A stretch of 6,349 bases of DNA from Chloroflexota bacterium. Its GTDB lineage: Bacteria; Chloroflexota; UBA5177; JANWHV01. A model generated the notes under the pieces. It searched no databases. It had not been told where the DNA came from and was given only the letters and a program-made list of their open reading frames with translations. Both the position numbers and the translations under genes were made by a program. This document shows positions 1 to 5,471 of this stretch, one piece after another; the first letter of the stretch is position 1; every line of letters begins with the position of its first letter. The stretch lies in assembly GCA_025450255.1 (NCBI GenBank), contig JANWHV010000191.1, forward strand, positions 1 through 6,349. Direction: 5' to 3'.

Positions 1-359
1 GGCAGTTCTTCGCCAGCATTCCGGGGGAATTGTTGGAGGCAGCCAGGGTGGACGGCGCCTCGGAGCTACGCATCTACGCCCAGATCATGCTGCCGCTCTC
101 CCGCCCGGCCCTGGCCACCACCGCGTTGCTTACCTTTCTCTATACCTACACCGACTTTCTGAATCCGCTGATCTACATCAGCGATCCCGATCGCTATACG
201 CTGTCGCTCGGCCTGCTCGGCTATTTCAGCCAGCACGGCGCGGCCTGGGGCCCGCTGATGGCTGCTTCCGCCATGTTCACGGTCCCCACTGCCGTGCTGT
301 TCCTCGCGACACAGCGGACCTTCATCCAGGGTATCGCCACAAGCGGACTTAAGGGCTGA
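1..359 (+). CDS. Carbohydrate ABC transporter permease, MalG/UgpE type (3' part only)
   Basis: This is the C-terminal part of an inner-membrane permease of a binding-protein-dependent sugar (or polyol/glycerol-phosphate) ABC importer. The window edge cuts the 5' end; the first full codon is at position 3 and about 118 residues are visible. The reading begins in the EAA loop, which contacts the ATPase: [15 protein letters not shown] followed by [11 protein letters not shown] matches the MalG-family consensus closely. Two hydrophobic stretches follow, [20 protein letters not shown] and [17 protein letters not shown], fitting the last two membrane helices. The end, [15 protein letters not shown], is the usual family C-terminus, so the 3' end is complete. 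The rest of the importer (first permease, binding protein) presumably lies upstream, outside the window. The substrate cannot be read from this part. The gene ends tail to tail with the amidohydrolase, 18 nt apart, with no clear terminator hairpin between them. Confidence 0.93.
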   Translation, partial: QFFASIPGELLEAARVDGASELRIYAQIMLPLSRPALATTALLTFLYTYTDFLNPLIYISDPDRYTLSLGLLGYFSQHGAAWGPLMAASAMFTVPTAVLFLATQRTFIQGIATSGLKG

Positions 360-377
360 GCCTCCGCCACCACGCCG

Positions 378-2042
378 CTAAATTGTCCGATGCACGATGC
401 GCCCGCCCACAATCGTCGCCGCGATCTTCGCTTGCTTGATCTCGTGTGGCCTGAGAGCAAAGAGATCCTGGGCAAAGATCGTTACGTCGGCCAGCAACCC
501 TGGTCGCAACCGTCCCTTGAGATGATCGCGCGCCTCGGCATAGGCGCCGCCGCGCGTATACGCGTCGAGGGCTTGCGACAGCGTGACGCACTGCTGCGTC
601 TGCCACCCGCCGGCCGGCAGCCCGTCGCGATTGCGCCGCGACACCGCGGCCGCCAGCCCGATCCGTACGTCGGGCGTAACGACAGGCCAATCACTGCCAA
701 AGCACAGGTCGGCGCCGGATTCCGCCAATGACCGCCAGGGAAAGCTGTACGGCTCGCGCGCCGGGCCGACCAACCGCGTCCACGGCGTGCCGGTGGGGTC
801 GCCGCCGGGGACGGCATGGAACGGCTGCATCGATGCGGTGACGCCGAGCGCCCTGAAGCGCGGAATGTCCCTGGCGTTACCGACCTCGATGTGCTCGACG
901 CGATGCCTGCGATCGCGGCGACCGCCGTTGGCCGCGGCGGCGGCTTCATACGCATCCAGGGTGAGCCGCACGCCGCGATCGCCTATGGCGTGCGTCGCCA
1001 CATCCATGCCGAGCCGGTCCGCTTCCACCACGATCTCGCGGTACAGCCCAAGTTCAATGTCGGGGACGCCGGTATCGTCGGACCCATCGGCGTACGGCTC
1101 CAGCATCAGCGCGGTTTTGGCCTCCACCACGCCGTCGATGAACAGCTTGATGCCGCGGGTGCGGTTCCAGGAGTCGGCGTACTGCCTGGTGAGCGCCGCG
1201 AACTCGGTAAGCTTTTCGCGGGGCGTGGTATCGCGGACGGACATATAGTGGTACGCGCGCACGGTCAGATCGCCGCGTTCCCGCAGGCGAGCGTATTGTT
1301 CCAGCCGCGCCAGATCGCCATCCATGTTCTGGACCGATGTAATGCCCAGGCTGTTCAGGAATTGCATGGCATGGCAAAGACGGTCGTCGCGCTCCTGCTC
1401 GGTAGGGACAGGGAACAAACGCCGGACCAGATCCACCGCCAACCGCTCCTTCAGCATGCCCGTCGCCAGGCCGGAGGCGTCGACCACGACCTCATTCGGG
1501 AGCGGAACGCCGGCGCCTCGCTCGATGCCGGCGCGCCGGATCGCCTCTGAGTTCACCCAGGCGGAGTGGAAATCCAGCGCCAGGAGGAGCACCGGACGGT
1601 CCGCGACCACCGTGTCGAGCGCCAGGCGCTCAGGCGTTTGCAAGCCGTCGAGCCACTCATACGACACACCGTAGCCCTGGATGTATGGCAAATCCGGGTT
1701 CTCGGCGGCGTAGGAGCGAAGCCGTTCCAGCAGCACCGTGGCTGTGGCGATGCCGTCAAGGTTGACGGTGGTGAGGGCATCGCTGCCGCCCGTCATGTGG
1801 ACGTGGCTCTCGTTCAAGCCGGGCAGCACCAGGCCGCCCGGTACATGCAACTGCTCGGCATTCCTGGCCCGCTCCCGGGCCTCCGCCTCGCCGCCCACGA
1901 AGGCGATGCGCTCACCCTCGAGGACGACCGCCTCCGCCCAGGGGTGAGCCGGATCGGCGGTATAGACGCGTCCGCCGGTAATCAGAGTGACGGGGGTTTC
2001 CGTGGTGGTCATGGTTCCAACTTTCTGTGTTATCCGGCCCAT
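378..2042 (-). CDS. YtcJ-like metal-dependent amidohydrolase (Amidohydrolase_3 family)
   Basis: A cytoplasmic hydrolase of the amidohydrolase superfamily, YtcJ-like branch, 554 aa, which is normal for the family. Order of motifs: N-terminal beta-sandwich strand TLITGGRVYTAD (19-30); first metal motif LPGLNESHVHM with H80 and H82; DFHSAWVNSEAIRRAGI (157-173), typical of this branch; KLFIDGVVEAKT (299-310) with the likely metal-bridging lysine K299; HAIGDRG with H351; RVEHIE with H384; FGSDWPV with D451; and the closing strand LRPGLLADVTIF (512-523). All metal and catalytic positions are present. The family cleaves C-N bonds in N-acyl or carbamoyl compounds, but the substrate here is unknown. 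It is the second gene of an operon behind the M42 peptidase, about 20 nt downstream. The start is uncertain. ATG at 2042 has AGGA 6 nt upstream. ATG at 2012 (544 aa, beginning MTTTETPV) gives a more usual N-terminus but has only a weak ribosome site. The ten extra residues overlap an interspersed repeat. Confidence 0.93.
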   Translation of the reverse strand: MGRITQKVGTMTTTETPVTLITGGRVYTADPAHPWAEAVVLEGERIAFVGGEAEARERARNAEQLHVPGGLVLPGLNESHVHMTGGSDALTTVNLDGIATATVLLERLRSYAAENPDLPYIQGYGVSYEWLDGLQTPERLALDTVVADRPVLLLALDFHSAWVNSEAIRRAGIERGAGVPLPNEVVVDASGLATGMLKERLAVDLVRRLFPVPTEQERDDRLCHAMQFLNSLGITSVQNMDGDLARLEQYARLRERGDLTVRAYHYMSVRDTTPREKLTEFAALTRQYADSWNRTRGIKLFIDGVVEAKTALMLEPYADGSDDTGVPDIELGLYREIVVEADRLGMDVATHAIGDRGVRLTLDAYEAAAAANGGRRDRRHRVEHIEVGNARDIPRFRALGVTASMQPFHAVPGGDPTGTPWTRLVGPAREPYSFPWRSLAESGADLCFGSDWPVVTPDVRIGLAAAVSRRNRDGLPAGGWQTQQCVTLSQALDAYTRGGAYAEARDHLKGRLRPGLLADVTIFAQDLFALRPHEIKQAKIAATIVGGRIVHRTI

Positions 2043-2051
2043 CTGTGTTCC
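2031..2051 (+). repeat. Interspersed repeat, copy A
   Basis: The + strand reads TATCCGG-CCC-ATCTGTGTT-CC. It matches, in opposite orientation, copy B at 3211-3231 (TATCCGG-TT-ATCTGTGTT-T-CC on the - strand), with differences only in the 2-3 nt spacer and one inserted T. The first 11 bases also match 4302-4312 exactly. The copy covers the proposed ribosome site and ATG (2042) of the amidohydrolase. It therefore either supplies that start or lies in a gap ahead of a start at 2012. It resembles, from memory, CACAGAT/CGGAT-type intergenic repeats of some Chloroflexota and Planctomycetota; that was not checked. Confidence 0.55.
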
Positions 2052-2062
2052 TGGAGTCTCGC

Positions 2063-3154
2063 TCAGGCCGGTGGCAGGAAAGCCAACTCCGCAGCTGTGG
2101 GAGGCTGCCTGAGAATCTCCTCGGTCAAACGCAGCGCGGCGGCAAGGTCACGCAGATCCAGCACCTCCACGGGAGTATGCGAGTAGCGGCGCGGGATCTG
2201 GATCTGCAGGGCGGCAAGTCCGCCAGCCGCCAGTTGCGCGGCCGCCGCGTCGGTCACGCCACCCTGGGAGACGGCACGTTGATACGGCACCCCGGCGCGT
2301 TCCGCCGCGGCGATCAGCACGTCACAGGCGGCGCGCGGGAGCAGCAGGCCGCGTACCCAATCTCCCCCTGCCGGCTGAATGAGCACACCGCCGCCGACGC
2401 GCGCCGGGTAGGCCAGGGACGCGGTGTCGGGCGTGCCCGCCGCCGGGGCGGTGTCCAGCACTATCGCCAGGTCCGGGCGGAGGCGCGTAAATGCCGTGAT
2501 AGCCCCGCGCAAGCCAACCTCCTCCTGCACCGCCACCAGCGCCGTCAGCGTGTACGGCAGGGATTGGCCCTTGAGCGTGCGCAGGATGTGCAGCAGGATC
2601 ACGCAACCGGCGCGATTGTCGATGCCCTTCCCGGAGACGCGCGTGCCTGCCAGGTCGCGCAGCTCCGAGACGACGACCACAGGGTCGCCAACGCGCACGC
2701 CGAGCGCCGCCACGCCGGCCGCGTCGTCCAGGCCAAGATCCACGTAGAGGTCGCCAATGGTAGCCCCTGCCCCGCCCTCGCCCATCAGGTGGCCGGAGCG
2801 AGCGCCAATCACCCCTGGGTGGCCCGCTACCCAGACCGGCCGCCCCTCCAACAAGCGCGGCTGCACGCCGCCTATGGCGAACAGGCGCAGGAATCCCGCC
2901 GGCTCGATATCGGCAACCACGGCGCCAATTTCGTCGGCGTGGGCGGCAATCACGATATGCGGCGCGCCGGTCGGCCCCTCGCGCGTTGCCGGAAGGTTGC
3001 CCATATGGTCGACCGCCACACGGTCCACCAGCGGCGTGAAAAGCTCCCGCAACCGCACGATTACCGGCTGTTCGGCGCCCGACGGCGCGTGCAGCGCGGT
3101 GAGATCGGCCAGGTCGCGGCGCAGTGCTTCAAGCAATTTGGGATCGTACTCCAT
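2063..3154 (-). CDS. M42 family metallo-aminopeptidase (FrvX / TET-like)
   Basis: A cytoplasmic dizinc aminopeptidase of family M42, which trims N-terminal residues from peptides, often as a dodecameric TET shell. The 363 aa length is normal. Numbered from ATG 3154: APSGAEQPV near the N-terminus (23-31); AAHADEIGAVV with H72 and D74; a small beta-barrel insert around 100-160; KGIDNRAG with bridging D179; AVQEEVGLRGA with base E211 and ligand E212; IVLDTAP with D234; SQGGVTDAAAA (297-307); and IPRRYSHTPVEVLDLRDL with H326. All expected metal ligands and the catalytic Glu are present. The upstream in-frame GTG at 3160 is rejected because it overlaps the GGAAGG ribosome site, which sits 5 nt before the ATG. 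It is the first gene of the operon with the amidohydrolase and is transcribed divergently from the methyltransferase. Some M42 members were first named endoglucanases, but nothing here suggests that activity. There is no signal peptide. Confidence 0.95.
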   Translation of the reverse strand: MEYDPKLLEALRRDLADLTALHAPSGAEQPVIVRLRELFTPLVDRVAVDHMGNLPATREGPTGAPHIVIAAHADEIGAVVADIEPAGFLRLFAIGGVQPRLLEGRPVWVAGHPGVIGARSGHLMGEGGAGATIGDLYVDLGLDDAAGVAALGVRVGDPVVVVSELRDLAGTRVSGKGIDNRAGCVILLHILRTLKGQSLPYTLTALVAVQEEVGLRGAITAFTRLRPDLAIVLDTAPAAGTPDTASLAYPARVGGGVLIQPAGGDWVRGLLLPRAACDVLIAAAERAGVPYQRAVSQGGVTDAAAAQLAAGGLAALQIQIPRRYSHTPVEVLDLRDLAAALRLTEEILRQPPTAAELAFLPPA

Positions 3155-3159
3155 GCTCA

Positions 3160-3165
3160 CCTTCC
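3160..3165 (-). promoter_or_regulatory. Ribosome binding site of the M42 peptidase
   Basis: On the - strand GGAAGG ends 5 nt before the ATG at 3154-3152. Its last G is also the first base of the alternative GTG start at 3160, leaving no room for a ribosome site there. This decides the start in favour of the ATG. Confidence 0.75.
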
Positions 3166-3184
3166 GATACTGGTCACATCTTCT

Positions 3185-3201
3185 CTGATAAGCATACTCA
3201 G
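3185..3201. promoter_or_regulatory. Imperfect palindrome upstream of the M42 peptidase, possible operator
   Basis: CTGATAAGCATACTCAG reads CTGA...TCAG at its ends with partial symmetry inside (two mismatched positions). It lies about 30-47 nt before the peptidase ATG, where a repressor could act on a leftward promoter. There is no second copy in the window, so the regulatory role is only an inference. Confidence 0.25.
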
Positions 3202-3210
3202 CGCAGGCGC

Positions 3211-3231
3211 GGAAACACAGATAACCGGATA
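3211..3231 (-). repeat. Interspersed repeat, copy B
   Basis: On the - strand it reads TATCCGG-TT-ATCTGTGTT-T-CC, matching copy A at 2031-2051 in inverted orientation. Continuing on the + strand to about 3250, related units follow (GATACACATCGATGACACGGATT), so this looks like the longest representative of a short degenerate repeat. It sits wholly in non-coding DNA, unlike copy A. Confidence 0.55.
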
Positions 3232-3267
3232 CACATCGATGACACGGATTCGAGGCGGGTGGGTCGA

Positions 3268-3284
3268 GGCTCAGCGGTTGAGCC
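3268..3284. repeat. Small perfect inverted repeat (6-bp arms, 5-nt loop)
   Basis: GGCTCA-GCGGT-TGAGCC forms a short hairpin in the 5' region of the methyltransferase, about 60 nt before its GTG start. It has no T-run and is not a terminator. It could be an operator or mRNA leader hairpin. Arms this short also arise by chance in GC-rich DNA. Confidence 0.3.
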
Positions 3285-3336
3285 AGGAACCCGTGCGGAG
3301 ATCCATGGGATACTTGTAACCACTGTATCGCCCATT

Positions 3337-3340
3337 GGAG
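3337..3340 (+). promoter_or_regulatory. Ribosome binding site of the homocysteine S-methyltransferase
   Basis: GGAG lies 5 nt before the GTG at 3346. With the family's N-terminal length it fixes the start there, although the frame is open much further upstream. Confidence 0.75.
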
Positions 3341-3345
3341 AGATC

Positions 3346-4281
3346 GTGAACCCGATTGCCGACATCCTGGCCGACAACGACGTGCTAATTCTGGACGGCG
3401 CGCTTGCGACCGAGCTGGAACGGCGCGGCCGCGACCTGCGCGATCCGCTATGGTCCGCCAGGGTGCTGATCGATGCGCCTGAACTGATCAAGCAGGTCCA
3501 TGCCGACTACTTTCGCGCCGGGGCCGACTGCGCGATCACCGCCACCTATCAGGCCACCTTCGAGGGCTTCGCCCGGCGTGGCATCTCCCAGGCGGAGGCC
3601 GCCGATCTGATGCGGCTGGCGGTGCGACTCGCACTCGAGGCCCGTGACGAGATCTGGGCGGACCCCGCGAACCGCGCCGGTCGGCCAAAGCCGCTGGTAG
3701 CGGCGTCAGTCGGCAGCTATGGCGCCTTTCTGGCGGACGGATCGGAGTATACGGGCGATTACGGCCTGACCGAGGAAGAACTGATCGTATTTCACCGGCC
3801 GCGCCTGGCGGTGCTTGCCGCAAGCGGCGCCGACCTGCTGGCCTGCGAGACGATCCCCTGCCTGATCGAGGCCCGCGCGCTGGCTCGGCTGCTTGGCGAG
3901 TTTCCCGACCGGAGCGCCTGGCTATCCTTCAGCGCCCGCGACGGCGCCCACGCCTGCAACGGCGAATCACTGGCTGAGTGCGCCGAGTGGCTGGATCGCT
4001 TCGATCGAATCGCGGCGGTCGGCATCAACTGTACCGCGCCCCGCTTTATCCCCAATTTGATCGAGGCCATCCGACCTGCTACGTCCAAGCCGATTCTCGT
4101 GTACCCGAACTCCGGCGAGACATACCGCGCCGGCAACAATAGCTGGTCGGGATCCGCGGACGCCGAGTCATTCGCGGCGCAGGCGCGCGGCTGGCATCGA
4201 CGCGGCGCGCGCCTGATCGGCGGCTGCTGTCGCACCACGCCGGCGGACATCGCGGCAATCGCGCGCTGGGCGCGATCCTAA
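3346..4281 (+). CDS. mmuM: Homocysteine S-methyltransferase (MmuM-like)
   Basis: A cytoplasmic zinc methyltransferase that moves a methyl group from S-methylmethionine (or AdoMet) to homocysteine, giving methionine. From the GTG start it has 311 aa, almost the same as E. coli MmuM. Motifs in order: LILDGALATELERRG (14-28); GADCAITATYQAT (59-71); ASVGSYGAFLADGSEYTGDY (120-139); CETIPCLIEA (167-176); GINCTAP with zinc ligand C229; YPNSGETY (253-260); and GGCCRTTP with zinc ligands C294 and C295. The zinc triad is complete. The GTG start is chosen for its GGAG ribosome site and because the frame upstream encodes no family-like sequence. The usual partner, an S-methylmethionine permease (MmuP), is not next to it in this window, so the methyl donor is uncertain. 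A betaine-homocysteine methyltransferase is less likely given the length and the GSEYTGDY motif. It is transcribed alone, divergent from the peptidase operon. Confidence 0.94.
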   Translation: MNPIADILADNDVLILDGALATELERRGRDLRDPLWSARVLIDAPELIKQVHADYFRAGADCAITATYQATFEGFARRGISQAEAADLMRLAVRLALEARDEIWADPANRAGRPKPLVAASVGSYGAFLADGSEYTGDYGLTEEELIVFHRPRLAVLAASGADLLACETIPCLIEARALARLLGEFPDRSAWLSFSARDGAHACNGESLAECAEWLDRFDRIAAVGINCTAPRFIPNLIEAIRPATSKPILVYPNSGETYRAGNNSWSGSADAESFAAQARGWHRRGARLIGGCCRTTPADIAAIARWARS

Positions 4282-4301
4282 CGCCCGCGTTCAACTGGAT
4301 G

Positions 4302-4312
4302 TATCCGGCCCA
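4302..4312 (+). repeat. Interspersed repeat, partial copy C
   Basis: TATCCGGCCCA is an exact 11-base match, same orientation, to the first half of copy A (2031-2041). The ATCTGTGTT half is missing; instead further CCGGAT units follow downstream. An 11-mer match could be chance, but the location in another gap and the clustering make a shared repeat family plausible. Confidence 0.35.
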
Positions 4313-4322
4313 ATCCCTGCCA

Positions 4323-4338
4323 TCCGGATTTATCCGGA
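4323..4338. repeat. Perfect 7-bp inverted repeat in the convergent gap
   Basis: TCCGGAT-TT-ATCCGGA has perfect 7-bp arms and a 2-nt centre. It can also be read as two ATCCGGA direct repeats 10 bp apart (4322 and 4332), that is, one helical turn. It lies 42 nt after the methyltransferase stop. The centre is too short for a comfortable RNA loop, so DNA-level symmetry (a protein site) or repeat structure is more likely than a terminator. Confidence 0.5.
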
Positions 4339-4460
4339 GGCATCGGAATTGTCCAGGCGCGCCGGATGCGCCCCGATCTGGCTAACGCGGGACGGCCCTG
4401 GAAACGGGGACGCCATGCGCGCGGAGGAGATCGGCGACCTCCACCGCGTGACATAGGTGG

Positions 4461-5471
4461 TCATTTGTCGGCAAGATACTCCAGCAGATCGCCGTACTCA
4501 CGCACGAAGTGATCGGTCGCGGCGCGCACACGCGGTGATAGGCTGAAAGAAGCGCGCAGCCCAGCCACCACTTCGTCGACGGCAACGCGGCCACGGTCGA
4601 TCGCTCCCACCAGTGTCATGAAGGCGTGAATCATGCCGTCGTACCGCAGCAGCGTGACCGGCACGCCGGCCGCCCGAAGCCGGGCGGCGTATAACTCGGC
4701 CTCATCGCGCAACGGGTCGTATTCCGCGGTAACGATTGTGGTTGGCGGCAGCGCCGCGAGCGACTTCGCGCCCAGAGGCGCCGCCCGCGGGTCAAGCCGA
4801 TCCTCAGCGCGCGGCAGATAGTGGTCCCAGAACCAGATCATGTCTTCCTTCGAGAGAAAAAAGCCCTCGGAGAAAGCCTCGTAGGAGTCGGTGCCTTGCG
4901 TGTAATGGGCGGTGACCGGGTATATCAATAGTTGGTGCTTCAGGCTGGGGCCGCCCCTATCACGCGCAAGCGTGGCTACCACGGTGGCAAGATTGCCGCC
5001 CGCGCTGTCGCCCGCCACGGCCAGCCGCGTCGCATCGCCTTCGAACTCCGCCGCATGTCCCGCAACCCAGCAGGTGGCGGCGAAACAATCGTCCACCGCG
5101 GCCGGGAATGAATGCTCCGGCGCCAGGCGCTAGTCGACCGACACGACCACGCATCCAGCGTGATTGGCCAATCGGCGGCACAGTCCATCGTGCGTATCGA
5201 GTGAGCAGATTACCCAGCCGCCGCCGTGAAAGAACATGAGCACGGGGAATGGCCCAGTGCCGGCCGGCCTATACACCCGCAGCGCGAGCGGTGTAGCCGG
5301 ACTGGGAATGGATCGCTCGCTTACCGAAGCCACCGGCTCGTGCTCGCCGTGGAACTCCGTCGCGTCGAGCGCCGCTTGGCGCGCTTCCGCGATGGTCATG
5401 GCCGAACGCGGCGGTTTGTCTCGCGACGCCAATTCGACGAGTAACGCCTGTACCTGTGGATCGAGAGGCAT
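4461..5471 (-). pseudogene. Alpha/beta-hydrolase esterase, HSL family, interrupted by an in-frame amber codon
   Basis: A carboxylesterase/lipase of the hormone-sensitive-lipase family (Abhydrolase_3) that hydrolyses short acyl esters. One frame runs from ATG 5471 to TGA 4461 (336 codons before the stop) and is broken only by TAG at codon 114. Before it: LRVYRPAG, then the oxyanion-hole motif FFHGGGW (80-86) and VVVSVD. After it: RLAPEHSFPAAVDD (115-128), nucleophile motif GDSAGG with S156, EYDPLRD with D252 and GMIHAF with H282. The triad is complete if the frame is read through. The TAG replaces the Tyr of the family's VDYRLAPEH motif. Without read-through the 113-residue piece lacks the triad, and the downstream piece (possible GTG 5096) lacks the oxyanion hole and a ribosome site. 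The C-terminus runs about 25 residues past the usual end. ATG 5471 directly follows the SDR stop, and AGGGAG lies 6 nt upstream. A sequencing error is a real alternative to a true pseudogene. Confidence 0.85.
5130..5132 (-). other. In-frame TAG in the esterase at the conserved YRLAPE tyrosine
   Basis: The - strand reads GTC GAC TAG CGC CTG GCG CCG GAG CAT, that is, V-D-stop-R-L-A-P-E-H. Homologues have Tyr here (TAC or TAT), so one transversion at position 5130 explains it. No frameshift or other stop occurs in the rest of the gene. Confidence 0.9.

Larger units (their letters stand above)
3155..3345. promoter_or_regulatory. Divergent intergenic region between the M42 peptidase and the methyltransferase
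   Basis: This 191-nt gap should carry the promoters for both the peptidase-amidohydrolase operon (leftward) and the methyltransferase (rightward). I see no convincing -35/-10 pair on either strand. It does contain an imperfect palindrome near the peptidase start (3185-3201), the repeat copy B with degenerate CACAGAT / ACACAT / ACACGGATT-like units (about 3211-3250), and a perfect 6-bp inverted repeat (3268-3284). An open frame runs through the gap into the methyltransferase, but its Arg/Asp-rich peptide has no match to the family and ordinary GTG-start evidence places translation at 3346. Confidence 0.5.
4282..4460. other. Convergent intergenic gap with clustered CCGGAT/ATCCGG hexamers
   Basis: This 179-nt gap lies between the ends of the methyltransferase and the esterase. 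Its first half holds five CCGGAT/ATCCGG hexamers, starting at 4303, 4322, 4324, 4332 and 4362. They include a near-perfect palindrome (4323-4338) and a weak GGCGC/GCGCC hairpin (4356-4372). There is no U-tract, so no standard intrinsic terminator can be called. The second half (4382-4452, - strand) reads as a protein-like stretch, EVADLLRAHGVPVSRA, ending at TAG; it may be a gene remnant but has no start or supporting context. No RNA gene is recognisable. Confidence 0.5.

Noticed and set aside
360..377. Terminator between the permease and the amidohydrolase
   Set aside because: The 18-nt gap has no stable stem and no U-tract.
816..1550. 244-codon open frame on the + strand opposite the amidohydrolase
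   Set aside because: No family-like motifs and no ribosome site tied to a plausible start; the - strand amidohydrolase explains the open frame.
2027..3319. 430-codon open frame on the + strand opposite the M42 peptidase
   Set aside because: Its product is Arg/Gln/His-rich with no recognisable motif, and it covers a peptidase with every catalytic residue intact. It is a by-product of GC-rich codon use.
3124..3345. N-terminal extension of the methyltransferase by about 74 residues
   Set aside because: The extension has no match to the family, crosses the repeat and the peptidase start, and the GTG at 3346 has a good ribosome site and gives the normal family length.
4356..4372. GGCGC/GCGCC hairpin as an intrinsic terminator
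   Set aside because: Only 5-bp arms and followed by CCCGATC rather than a T-run on either strand.
4461..5096. Downstream esterase fragment as an independent gene with a GTG start
   Set aside because: No ribosome site at a proper distance, and it lacks the HGGGW oxyanion hole; it is the second half of the interrupted gene.
5130..5132. TAG as a programmed pyrrolysine or recoding site
   Set aside because: The position is a conserved Tyr in an ordinary esterase motif, and no recoding element or special tRNA is visible. A point mutation or error is far simpler, though not excluded.
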